Below are positions 23,677-31,516 of a stretch of DNA of 38,693 nt, piece by piece. The notes under the pieces were generated by a model that did no database searches, was not told the DNA's origin, and saw only the letters and a program-made list of their open reading frames with translations. This DNA is from AC-50 sp035640455 (GTDB lineage: Bacteria > Actinomycetota > Thermoleophilia > Gaiellales > Gaiellaceae). Each line of letters starts with the position of its first letter. Position 1 is the first letter of the stretch. A program made the translations under genes and the position numbers. The stretch is taken from the NCBI GenBank assembly GCA_035640455.1, contig DASQWB010000036.1:1-38693 (forward strand). The letters run 5' to 3'.

Positions 23677-24126
23677 ATGAACGACCACTCTCTCCAGCTG
23701 CGGGGCTGCATGTATCAATACTCCCGAGCCATCTACCGCTCGATTAAGGACCTGATCGACCCCTACGTCGACCAGGAGTCGCAGCTCGAGTACCGGCGCG
23801 CCGTGCTCTCCGCTTGTGAGCAGACGATGGAGCGGCTCGCGAAGGATCCGCTCTACTTCGCGAACCCGGCTCGGGCCCTCTTCCAGGACATCCGGCGCTA
23901 CTTCCCGATCACCTGCCAGGCCGAGGTGGCATGGGCCGTCAACGAGGGCGTGGCCGCCGCCGCCAGCTTCATCCAGGAGCAGATCGAGGCCGGCGCGCTC
24001 GACGGCGGCGTCGCACGCTGCCGCGCGACGACCCGCAAGGGCAAGCCGTGCCAGCGCACGCCGCTGCCCGACCGCGACTACTGCCCGTCGCACCAGCACC
24101 TCGAGCGCAGCCAGGTCGCCGCCTGA
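23677..24126 (+). CDS. conserved-looking helical protein with Cys/His zinc-binding tail
   Basis: A 149-residue soluble protein. Residues 1-~105 are helical (YSRAIYRSIKDLIDPYV, YRRAVLSACEQTMERLA, EVAWAVNEGVAAAASFIQ). The C-terminus has a compact Cys/His motif, RCRATTRKGKPCQRTPLPDRDYCPSH. The spacing C-x9-C-x10-C-x3-H resembles small DUF5763-type zinc-binding tails seen in proteins linked to DNA or mobile elements. ATG 23677 is preferred over the in-frame start at 23641 because the shorter form begins in the conserved-looking MNDHSLQLRG. It has its own promoter and lies 68 nt ahead of pafBC. Function unknown. Confidence 0.75.
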   Translation: MNDHSLQLRGCMYQYSRAIYRSIKDLIDPYVDQESQLEYRRAVLSACEQTMERLAKDPLYFANPARALFQDIRRYFPITCQAEVAWAVNEGVAAAASFIQEQIEAGALDGGVARCRATTRKGKPCQRTPLPDRDYCPSHQHLERSQVAA

Positions 24127-24194
24127 GTCTGAGCTAACCCGCCGGACGGTCGCGAACAATCCACAGGCTCGGCGCGGTAGGCTCGCAGCGCGGG

Positions 24195-26204
24195 ATGTCG
24201 CACGACACCGACAAGCTCATCCGCCAGCTCTCCCTCGTCGCGTTCCTGATGGCGGAGCGGCGGCTGCTGACGGCGCGAGACGTGCAGCAGCACGTGGAGG
24301 GCTACTCGGAGATGTCCGATGAGGCCTTCGCACGCCGCTTCTACTCCGACCGCGCCGAGCTGCACGCACTGGGGATCCCGCTCCAGTCCCAGCGTGACGA
24401 GTTCACCGGCGAGGAGCTCTACACGCTTCGCTCCGAGCAGTACTTCCTGCCGCCGCTCGACCTCTCTGACGACGAGCTCGCGGCCCTCCAGACGTACCTC
24501 TACGCCCTCGAAGGCCGGTTCGCCTACGCCGAGCCGCTCCGGCTCGCGCTCCAGAACCTCGCCCTCGGCCGGACGGGCTTCCCCGACGCGCCGACCGAGA
24601 CGGCGGTGCGCGTCGAGCGGCTCGACCCGGATTACTCGGTGGAGCTGCAAGGGCGCCTGTCGAAGCTCGAGGTGGCGATCTCGAAGCAGCGGACGGTGCG
24701 CTTCGACTACGTGGCCATGGCCACGGGCGAGGAGCGGGAGCGGACGCTCAACCCGTACGCGCTCTTCAACGACCGCGGGGCGTGGTACGTCGTCGGCCGC
24801 GACCTCGACCGCGACGCCGAGCGGACGTTCCGCGTGTCGCGGATCCGGCGCGAGATCCGCTTCGCCACCCGTCGCGAGCGGGACTTCCGCGTCCCACCGG
24901 AGTTCGAGATCGGCAGGTACGTCGGGCGGCCGCCGTGGCAGATCGGCGACATCCAGGGCGAGGCGCTGATCGAGGTCGGGCCCGACACGGCGTGGTGGGT
25001 GGAGCGCGCGTACGGCAGCCGCGGTCGGCTCGAGGAGGGTGTCTTCGCGACCGAGTACTCGAGCATCCCGCAGCTCGCGTCGTGGGTCCTCCGTCAGGAG
25101 GGGCGAGCTGTGCCGCTCGAGCCCGAGGAGCTGCGGAGCGAGGTCGGACGCGCACTCGAGCGCGTGCTCGAGGCGCACGAGGGCGAGCCGCCGCCGCTCG
25201 CGCCGGAGGCGAAGCGCGACGAGGACGCGGAGGCGCCTCCACGGCCGGCCGGACCGGTCGCACCCGAGCGGTTCGCAGTCCTGCAGGCCCTTCTCGCGTA
25301 CCTGCTCGCCGCATGCGGCGAGGATCGCGAGGCCGAGATCCCGGCCAGCGAGCTCGTCGAACGGCTGCACATCCCGCGGGAGGACCTCGAGGAGCATCTC
25401 TCGCTCCTCAACCTCGTCAACTTCGGCGGTGGCTGCTACACGGTGTACGCCGAGCTCCGCGGGGAGGTCGTGCACGTCGACAAGGAGCTCTACGGCGAGA
25501 CCTTCCGCGCGCCGCCCCGGCTCACGCCGCTCGAGGCGCGCGCGATCCGGCTGGCTCTCGACTTCGTCGGGCCCGGAATCGCCGCCGAGGCGCACAGCCC
25601 GGTGGCGAGCGTCCGCCGGAAGCTCGAGGAGACCTTCGGCCAGTTCGACCTCCCGCAGACGCCCTCACCGGAGGTGACCTCGGAGGAGGAGCGGCTGATC
25701 GCGACGTTCACGCGCGCCATCCACGAGCACCACCTCGTCGAGGTCGAGTACCAGAAGGAGGGCGAGGAGACGTGGTCGCAACGCCTGGTCGAGCCGTATT
25801 ACCTCGAGCGCCAGCTGCCGCACTGGTACGTCCACACCTGGGACCGCACCGCCGAGGGCGAGCGGACCTTCCGCCTCGACCGGATGCGGAACGCGAAGCT
25901 TACGCGCCGGCGCTTCGAGCCGCGGCCGGGCTTCGACCCGCACGAGTTCTCCGGGGCGCGCGTCGTCCGCATCTGGTACTCGCCGGAGGTGGCGCGCTTC
26001 GAGGTCGAGAAGGGGGCACGTCCGCTTCGCGACGGCGCGGCCGTCGCAGAGCTCCGCGTCGGCAGCGTCGACTGGCTCGTCGGCGAGATCCTCGCCTACC
26101 GTGGGGAGGCGGTCGTCCTCGAGCCCGAGGACGTCCGCCAGGTCGTCGCGAAGCGCGCGCGCGAGCTTCCTCGCGCGCCTAGGAAAGCGGCAGCGAGAGC
26201 GTGA
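24195..26204 (+). CDS. pafBC: PafB-PafC fusion, WYL-domain transcriptional regulator
   Basis: A 669-residue protein made of two tandem modules, each with a winged helix and a WYL domain. The first has LIRQLSLVAFLMAERRLLTARDV (about 8-30), then YALFNDRGAWYVVGRDL and FRVSRI (about 190-225). The second has an HTH-like region (about 365-410, ELVERLHIPREDLEEHLSLL) and VEPYYLERQLPHWYVHTW with FRLDRM. PafB and PafC are separate subunits in mycobacteria, where they activate LexA-independent DNA-damage genes; fused forms are known in other actinobacteria. The WYL domain is thought to sense a nucleic-acid ligand. Start ATG 24195 with TAGGCT 11 nt upstream. Its end overlaps the convergent kinase gene by 26 nt. 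Confidence 0.92.
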   Translation: MSHDTDKLIRQLSLVAFLMAERRLLTARDVQQHVEGYSEMSDEAFARRFYSDRAELHALGIPLQSQRDEFTGEELYTLRSEQYFLPPLDLSDDELAALQTYLYALEGRFAYAEPLRLALQNLALGRTGFPDAPTETAVRVERLDPDYSVELQGRLSKLEVAISKQRTVRFDYVAMATGEERERTLNPYALFNDRGAWYVVGRDLDRDAERTFRVSRIRREIRFATRRERDFRVPPEFEIGRYVGRPPWQIGDIQGEALIEVGPDTAWWVERAYGSRGRLEEGVFATEYSSIPQLASWVLRQEGRAVPLEPEELRSEVGRALERVLEAHEGEPPPLAPEAKRDEDAEAPPRPAGPVAPERFAVLQALLAYLLAACGEDREAEIPASELVERLHIPREDLEEHLSLLNLVNFGGGCYTVYAELRGEVVHVDKELYGETFRAPPRLTPLEARAIRLALDFVGPGIAAEAHSPVASVRRKLEETFGQFDLPQTPSPEVTSEEERLIATFTRAIHEHHLVEVEYQKEGEETWSQRLVEPYYLERQLPHWYVHTWDRTAEGERTFRLDRMRNAKLTRRRFEPRPGFDPHEFSGARVVRIWYSPEVARFEVEKGARPLRDGAAVAELRVGSVDWLVGEILAYRGEAVVLEPEDVRQVVAKRARELPRAPRKAAARA

Positions 26205-27978
26205 ACGTGGCGCCCTGGTCGGGCGCCGAGCGGACGTCGAGCGAGCCGCCGTGGGCTTCCACGATCGAGCGCGCGATAAAGAGGCCGAGCCCCGTTCCCG
26301 GCTTCGCCTTGCCTTTGACCTTCGCCCGGCCGAACTTCTCGAAGATGAGCTTCTGGTGCTCCCGCGGGATGCCGGGGCCGTGATCGCTCACCGCGACGAA
26401 GAAGGCGCCGTTCTCCGCCGCCGCGGCGACCTCGACCTCGTCGCCCGCCCGTGAGTACTTGACCGCGTTGTCGATCAGGTTCGTGAGCACCTGCCGGAGC
26501 CGCTCCCGGTCGCCGCGCACCGTGGGCACAGGCCGGCGGACGACCGCCCGCACGCGGACGTCGTCCTGCCCGAGCGCCGCGGCCGCGACCGACTCCTCGA
26601 CGAGCGTGGCGAGGTCGACGTCCGTGAACGAGTAGCTGAACGTCCCCGCCTCGATGCGCGAGGTGTCGAGCACGTCCGCGACGAGCCCGGCGAGGCGGCT
26701 CGTCTCGCTCCCGATCAGCTGGAGGAACGACTCGCGGTGCTCGGGCGAGAGCTCGCGCCAGCGCTGCTGGAGCGTTTGCGCCGCGCCGACGACGGCCGCC
26801 ATCGGCGACCGGAGCTCGTGCGAGACGAGCGACACGAAGTCGGCGCGGAGCGCCGAGAGCCGCCGCAGCTCCTCGACCGTCGCACGCTCGGCCTCGTAGG
26901 CGCGGATGTTCTGGACGGCCGTCGCGACGAGCCGCCCGAGGAGCGAGGAGAGCTCGACCTCGTCCGGGCCGAACGCGTCGACTTCGGCGCGCTGGATCGA
27001 CAGCATCCCGATCGGCCGCGCGCTGAGGAGAAGCGGTGCCGCGAGCCGGCTGCGAAGGCCGAGCTCGAACAGCGCCTCCTCCTCCGGGTAGGCGGGGTCG
27101 CGCATTTCGTTGCGGACGACCGTCCGCCCGCCGAGCACCTCCTCGAGCACCGAGCCCTTCACCGGCCGCAGCGTCCCGGGCGGGAAGACGGTCTCGGCGC
27201 CGACGCCGGCCGTCGCGATCACCTCCGCCATGCCGCCTTCGACGAGGACGATCGTCGTCCGCTCGAACGGCACGAGCCCCCGGAGCTCGCGGATGAAGGC
27301 GCCGAAGGCCTGGTCGAGCTCGAGCGACGACCCGAGCGCCCGAGCGCAGCGGTTCGCCGCCTCGAGCAGGTCGACGCGGTGCCCGAGCTCGTCGCGGAGC
27401 CGCTCCGCCTCGGCGGCGCGAAGGCGGGCGAGACCCGCGTCGCGGTCGCGGCGCTCGACGAGCCGGCCGACGATCGTGCCGGTGATGGCGAGGACGCCGA
27501 CCGGGAACGTGACGCGGTCGAGCTCGAAGCCGGGCGACCCAAATTTGTAGGCCCGCCACCACTCGACGAAGACGAAGAAGGGCACGAGGAGGATCGGCAG
27601 GCCGAGGCCGCCGAGGAGGCCGTATCGGAAGCCGGCCTCGACGACGACGACGATCAGCGTCCAGCGGGTCGGGTTCCCGTACTCGTATGCGAAGACGACG
27701 GCATACGCGCAGACGACGGCGGTGTCGAAGGCGAGCGCGGCGACCGAAAGAGCCTGGGCGCGGCGCGGATCGCCTCGGCGCGCGAGCACGAAGAGCACCG
27801 CGGCGCCGATCGCGAAGAGTCCGGTGAGGCCCCAGGCCCAGGGCTCGTAGCCGGCCGGGTAGTCGACGCTGAAGGCGCCGACCTCGAGGATTCCGAAGGC
27901 GAGGCCGCCGAGCCGCACCCAGGCGATCCAGCGCTCGACCTCGACGAGGCGCGCGAGCCGGTGCTCCCTAGTCGGCAA
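26179..27978 (-). CDS. GAF-domain sensor histidine kinase, TTG start
   Basis: A 599-residue orphan kinase. Residues 1-~175 contain about six membrane helices (for example LTGLFAIGAAVLFVLA, WTLIVVVVEAGF, LPILLVPFFVFVEWW). Then come a short coiled coil, a GAF domain (~205-360), HisKA with phospho-acceptor H387 in SLVSHELRSPMAAV, and a HATPase domain with TNLIDNAVKYS, SDHGPGI and GTGLGLFIARSIVEAHGG. The start is TTG 27978: GAGGAG lies 4 nt before it and it overlaps the queG stop by 11 nt. Longer frames only read through queG. There is no regulator gene nearby. Its last 26 nt overlap the 3' end of convergent pafBC. Confidence 0.92.
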   Translation of the reverse strand: MPTREHRLARLVEVERWIAWVRLGGLAFGILEVGAFSVDYPAGYEPWAWGLTGLFAIGAAVLFVLARRGDPRRAQALSVAALAFDTAVVCAYAVVFAYEYGNPTRWTLIVVVVEAGFRYGLLGGLGLPILLVPFFVFVEWWRAYKFGSPGFELDRVTFPVGVLAITGTIVGRLVERRDRDAGLARLRAAEAERLRDELGHRVDLLEAANRCARALGSSLELDQAFGAFIRELRGLVPFERTTIVLVEGGMAEVIATAGVGAETVFPPGTLRPVKGSVLEEVLGGRTVVRNEMRDPAYPEEEALFELGLRSRLAAPLLLSARPIGMLSIQRAEVDAFGPDEVELSSLLGRLVATAVQNIRAYEAERATVEELRRLSALRADFVSLVSHELRSPMAAVVGAAQTLQQRWRELSPEHRESFLQLIGSETSRLAGLVADVLDTSRIEAGTFSYSFTDVDLATLVEESVAAAALGQDDVRVRAVVRRPVPTVRGDRERLRQVLTNLIDNAVKYSRAGDEVEVAAAAENGAFFVAVSDHGPGIPREHQKLIFEKFGRAKVKGKAKPGTGLGLFIARSIVEAHGGSLDVRSAPDQGATFTLSLPLS

Positions 27979-28975
27979 GGCGCTCCTCGAGCCGGTCGAG
28001 CGCCCACTCCGCGTGCTCGCGCAGCAGCTCGTCGTCGGAGGCGGCGTAGGCGGCGAGGACGGGCCGGTGCTCGCGCGTCCCCGCGTTGCCGAGCGCGACG
28101 AGCGCGTTCCGCCGCAGGTAGCGCGGGTCGTTCCGCGGGACGAAGAGCCGGTCGTAGCGGCGGCGCAGCTCCTCGTCCTCGGCCTCGAGCCACTCGACGA
28201 GCGAGACGACCGGCTCGGCCTCGGCCGGAAGCGGCTCCTCGGCCCGCCGCCGCTCGATCCCGCGGTTCCAGGGGCAGACGTCCTGGCAGATGTCGCAGCC
28301 GTAGACACGGTCGCCGAGCTCCGCCCGGTAGTCCGGCGGGATCGGTGCGCTCGACTGCGTCCAGTAGGAGAGGCAGCGGGTGGCGTCGAGTGTGCCGGGC
28401 TCGTCGAGCGCGTTCGTCGGACACGCCTCGATGCAGAGCGTGCACGAGCCGCAGTCGACGCCGAGCGGCGGCGTCGGCTCGACCTCGACGTCGGTCACGA
28501 GCGTTCCCAGGACGACCCACGAGCCGTGGCGGCGCGTGATCAGCAGCGTGTTCTTGCCGTAGAAGCCGACGCCGGACCGCGCGGCCGCCTCCCGGTCGAC
28601 GTGCTGGTTCGCGTCGACGAAGACGCGGTAGCTCCCGCCGAGCCGCCGCCCGAGGGCGTCGAGGCGCTTCCGGAGCACGGCGTAGGCATCGCTCCACGTG
28701 TAGCGCGGCATGCGCCCCTCCCCCGGCTCGGGCTCGGGCCCGGGCGCGTAATAGCAGAGCGCTGCCGAGACGACGGTTCGCGCCTCCGGCAAGAGCGCCT
28801 GCGGATGGCACGAGACCTCGGGCTGCGCCATCGTGAACTTCATGTCGGCGAAGAGCCCCCGTTCGCGGCGGTGGCGGATGATCCGCTCGGTCTCGTCGTA
28901 GGGCGCGGCCGGCGCGGCGCCCACGGCGTCGAGGCCGAGCTCCTCGGCCAGCCGCTCGAGCTCATGAGCCGTCAT
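27968..28975 (-). CDS. queG: epoxyqueuosine reductase
   Basis: Cobalamin- and Fe-S-dependent enzyme for the last step of queuosine synthesis (epoxyqueuosine to queuosine in tRNA). The 335-residue protein has the N-terminal cobalamin-binding domain, with YYAPGP, ANQHVDREAAARSGVGFYGKNTLLIT and GTLVTDVEVEPT. It then has two [4Fe-4S] motifs, CGSCTLCIEACPTNA and CDICQDVCPWN, and a C-terminal HEAT-like pair (YLRRNALVALGNAG). ATG 28975 gives MTAHELERLAEELGLDAVG, the usual N-terminus; a longer frame from 29104 is spurious. Tgt and QueA are encoded 20 kb away, so the pathway genes are dispersed. It is co-transcribed with the GAF kinase downstream and divergent from the oxidoreductase at 28993 (17-nt gap). 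Confidence 0.97.
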   Translation of the reverse strand: MTAHELERLAEELGLDAVGAAPAAPYDETERIIRHRRERGLFADMKFTMAQPEVSCHPQALLPEARTVVSAALCYYAPGPEPEPGEGRMPRYTWSDAYAVLRKRLDALGRRLGGSYRVFVDANQHVDREAAARSGVGFYGKNTLLITRRHGSWVVLGTLVTDVEVEPTPPLGVDCGSCTLCIEACPTNALDEPGTLDATRCLSYWTQSSAPIPPDYRAELGDRVYGCDICQDVCPWNRGIERRRAEEPLPAEAEPVVSLVEWLEAEDEELRRRYDRLFVPRNDPRYLRRNALVALGNAGTREHRPVLAAYAASDDELLREHAEWALDRLEERLAD

Positions 28976-28992
28976 GGAAGGATTGTTACTCA

Positions 28993-29976
28993 GTGAAGGC
29001 CGTGCGCATTCACGAGGACGGCGGGCCGGAGGTCCTGCGCTACGAGGACGTGCCGGATCCCGAACCGGGCCCGGGAGATGTCCTCGTACGGCTGCGTGCG
29101 GCATCGCTCAACCGCCTCGACGTCTTCGTGCGTCGAGGCCTGCCTTCGGTGCCGAAGCCGCGGATCCTGGGGGCCGACGGCGCCGGGGTCGTGGAGTCGG
29201 TCGGGGACGACGTGGAGGGCCTCGCACCCGGCGACCGCGTCGTCATCAACCCAGGGTTCGAGCACGACGGGCGCATCACCGTGGTCGGCGAGCACTTCGA
29301 CGGCACGCACGCCGAGCTGATCGCGCTGCCGGCGTCGAACATCTATCGCCTGCCGGACGAGCTCGGGTTCGAGGAGGCGGCGGCGTTCCCGCTCGTCTTC
29401 GAGACGGCGTTCCGGATGCTCGTCACGAAGGCCGGGGTCGCGGCGGGCGAGTGGGTGCTCGTGTGGGGGATCGGTGGCGGCCTTGCGACGGCAGCGCTCG
29501 CGATCGCGAAAGCGCTCGGCGCGCGGGTGATCGCGACCTCGACGAGCGAGGCGAAGCTCACGCGGGCGGCGGAGCTCGGCGCCGACGCCGCGGTTCCGAC
29601 CGCCGAGGCGGCTGCGCGTGTGAAGGAGATCACCGACGGCCGCGGCGTGGACGTCGTCGTCGAGCACGTGGGCGAGGCGACGTGGGCGACGTCGCTCGCC
29701 GTCGCCGCGCCGGCGGGGCGGATGGTCGTGTGCGGCGCGACGAGCGGCCCGAACCCTCCGGCCGCGCTGCACCGGATCTGGTGGAAGCAGCTCACGATCT
29801 ACGGCTCGACGATGGGGACGAAGACGGACTTCGAGGGCGCGTACGAGCTGGTGCGGAGCGGCCGAGCGCGGCCGGTCGTCGACGCGGTGTTCCCGCTCGC
29901 CGAGGCGCGTGCGGCCCACGAGCGGCTCGAAGCGGGCGAGCAGTTCGGGAAGATCGTGCTCCGCATCCCGGAGTAG
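28993..29976 (+). CDS. zinc-type / quinone-oxidoreductase-like MDR dehydrogenase
   Basis: NADPH-dependent medium-chain dehydrogenase/reductase of 327 residues. It begins MKAVRIHEDGGPEVLRYEDVP and has an N-terminal GroES-like domain with ILGADGAGVVESVG and LAPGDRVVINPG. The Rossmann domain carries WGIGGGLATAALAIAKALGARVIAT, DVVVEHVGEATW, and ends LAEARAAHERLEAGEQFGKIVLRI. The Cys ligands of the structural zinc are absent and the catalytic-zinc site is incomplete (no Cys at the expected N-terminal position), so it is closer to quinone oxidoreductases. GTG 28993 is the start. The gene stands alone on this strand. Confidence 0.92.
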   Translation: MKAVRIHEDGGPEVLRYEDVPDPEPGPGDVLVRLRAASLNRLDVFVRRGLPSVPKPRILGADGAGVVESVGDDVEGLAPGDRVVINPGFEHDGRITVVGEHFDGTHAELIALPASNIYRLPDELGFEEAAAFPLVFETAFRMLVTKAGVAAGEWVLVWGIGGGLATAALAIAKALGARVIATSTSEAKLTRAAELGADAAVPTAEAAARVKEITDGRGVDVVVEHVGEATWATSLAVAAPAGRMVVCGATSGPNPPAALHRIWWKQLTIYGSTMGTKTDFEGAYELVRSGRARPVVDAVFPLAEARAAHERLEAGEQFGKIVLRIPE

Positions 29977-30134
29977 CGCGACCGCCTCTTCTCGGTTGAC
30001 GCGTCTGCTGAGGCCCCCGAGCCCCCGCCTACGGCTCGACGCTAGCGGCGCCCGCGTCACGCGTGGGAGACGAGACGCGACCGAATCCGTGACCAGGTGT
30101 GCCTATTTCGCCGCGCCTGCGCAGAGCGGCGAGC

Positions 30135-30155
30135 GCGGCGGCCGGGGCCCGCCGC
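30135..30155. terminator. hairpin abutting the DUF59 gene stop
   Basis: GCGGCGG (30135-30141) pairs with CCGCCGC (30149-30155), 7 bp with a 7-nt loop, and ends at the base before the stop codon of the minus-strand gene. It lies in the 179-nt gap between convergent genes (29977-30155), the rest of which shows nothing coding. No T-run. The same arrangement follows queA. Confidence 0.45.
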
Positions 30156-30455
30156 TCAGCCGAAGCCGAGGATGAACTTCGCGTCGTCGGACATCCGCTC
30201 GGGCGACCACGGCGGATCCCACGTGAGCTCGATGTCCACGTCTTCGATGCCAGGCAGCTCGCGAGCGACGCGGTCGATGTCCTCTTGGATCAGTGGCCCC
30301 ACGGGACAGCCCATCGACGTCAGGCTGTGCGTCACCTTCACCTTCGACCCTTCGACCTCCACGTCGTAGAGGAGCCCCAGATCGACGATGTCCATCCCGA
30401 GCTCGGGATCCTCGACCTGGCGGAGGGCCTCGATTACCTCGTCGCGCGACGGCAC
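30156..30455 (-). CDS. DUF59 / SufT-MIP18-like Fe-S cluster assembly factor
   Basis: A 99-residue protein of the DUF59 (MIP18/SufT/PaaD-like) family, which helps mature Fe-S proteins. The motifs are RDEVIEALRQVEDPELGMDIVDLGLLYDVEV, the conserved Cys region SLTSMGCPVGPLIQEDI, and VDIELTWDPPWSPERMSDDAKFILGF. It is a complete stand-alone domain. GTG 30455 is the only start that gives the normal N-terminus; the longer frame is a shadow of the glpX-like gene. It lies 35 nt downstream of that gene on the same strand, so the two are probably co-transcribed. Confidence 0.93.
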   Translation of the reverse strand: MPSRDEVIEALRQVEDPELGMDIVDLGLLYDVEVEGSKVKVTHSLTSMGCPVGPLIQEDIDRVARELPGIEDVDIELTWDPPWSPERMSDDAKFILGFG

Positions 30456-30490
30456 GGAGGCCAGTCTAGCGAGGCGCCGTTCGCTCAAGC

Positions 30491-31507
30491 CTAGAGCCCG
30501 GGCAAGCGGACTTCCTCGCGCCGCTCGCGCGCAAAGAAGTGGATCCCGTCCACGAAGCGAACCCAGTTGCAGCGCGTGCACATGACGAGCGAGCGTGTGC
30601 GGGCGCTGTCGGCGAGGTATTGGACGCCGCGCAGCAGATCGCCGTTCGAGACGCCCGTCGCCGCGACGATCGTCTCGCCCGGCGCGAGGTCGTCGAGGGT
30701 GAAGACGCGGTTCACGTCGTCGATCCCCTGCTCCCGGGCGCGCTCGATCTCGGTTCGCGTCGTCGGCCAGAGCTGCGCCTGGATCTCGCCGCCGAGGCAA
30801 CGGAGAGCCGCGGCGGAGATGATCGCCTGGCGCGTGCCGCCGATGCCGACGGCGAGGTGGTCGTTCGTGCCACGGATGGCGGCGGAGATCGACGCCGTGA
30901 CGTCGCCGTCCTGGATCAGCTTGATCCGCGCGCCGGCGGCCCGGATCTCCTCGACCAGGTCGTGGTGCCGCGGCCGGTCGAGGACGATCGTCGTGATGTC
31001 GTTCGTGCGGCGGCCGAAGGCCTCCGCGATCGCGCGGATGTTCTCGCCCACCGGGCGGAGCAGGTCGATCCGCCCCCGTGCGACGGGGCCGACCGCCATC
31101 CGCCGCATGTACATCTGGGGCAGGGTGGTGAGCGACTCCGGCTCCCCGACGGCGATCATCGACATCGCGCCGTTCCCGCCGCGCGCCACGACGCCGCGCC
31201 CCTCGAGCGGGTGCACCGCGAGGTCGAACGCGTCGCCGCCGCGGCCGACCTCGTCGCCGACCGCGATCCGCTCGGTCTCGTCGGAGGCGCCGATGACGAC
31301 CCTGCCGCGGATCGGCATGTCCTCGAGCTGCCGGCGCATGGCGCCTGCCGCCTCGTCCTCCGCCGAGTCCTCGTCGCCCGAGCCGAGCCAGCGCGCGGCG
31401 GCGAGCGCGGCGGACTCCGTCACACGCGCGTAGGCCTCGCAGAGGCACGGCGCGCGACGGCCGCTCTCGCCCTCTGCACGTTCTTCGATCCTCTGGGTGA
31501 CCTCCAC
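30491..31507 (-). CDS. GlpX-family (class II FBPase-like) protein with altered metal site
   Basis: A 338-residue protein that aligns along its length with class II fructose-1,6-bisphosphatases: RVTESAALAAARWLG, YMRRMAVGP, LDRPRHHDLVEEIRAAGARI, IQDGDVTASI, GIGGT, AAALRCLGGEIQAQLWP and TGVSNGDLLRGV. Against E. coli GlpX from memory, four of five metal ligands differ: D33 is E50, E57 is A74, D85 is H99 and E213 is Q227; only E88 (E102) is kept. T90 is R104. It also has Cys pairs at C21/C23 and C310/C313. It may be a pseudoenzyme or have a new role. GTG 31507 lies 9 nt after the pit stop; the DUF59 Fe-S factor follows. Confidence 0.85.
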   Translation of the reverse strand: MEVTQRIEERAEGESGRRAPCLCEAYARVTESAALAAARWLGSGDEDSAEDEAAGAMRRQLEDMPIRGRVVIGASDETERIAVGDEVGRGGDAFDLAVHPLEGRGVVARGGNGAMSMIAVGEPESLTTLPQMYMRRMAVGPVARGRIDLLRPVGENIRAIAEAFGRRTNDITTIVLDRPRHHDLVEEIRAAGARIKLIQDGDVTASISAAIRGTNDHLAVGIGGTRQAIISAAALRCLGGEIQAQLWPTTRTEIERAREQGIDDVNRVFTLDDLAPGETIVAATGVSNGDLLRGVQYLADSARTRSLVMCTRCNWVRFVDGIHFFARERREEVRLPGL

Positions 31508-31516
31508 CTCACCATC

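Noticed and set aside
29977..30155. Possible small gene or tRNA in the 179-nt convergent gap
   Set aside because: No frame with coding character, no tRNA cloverleaf or T-loop motif; only a hairpin at the DUF59 stop is supported.
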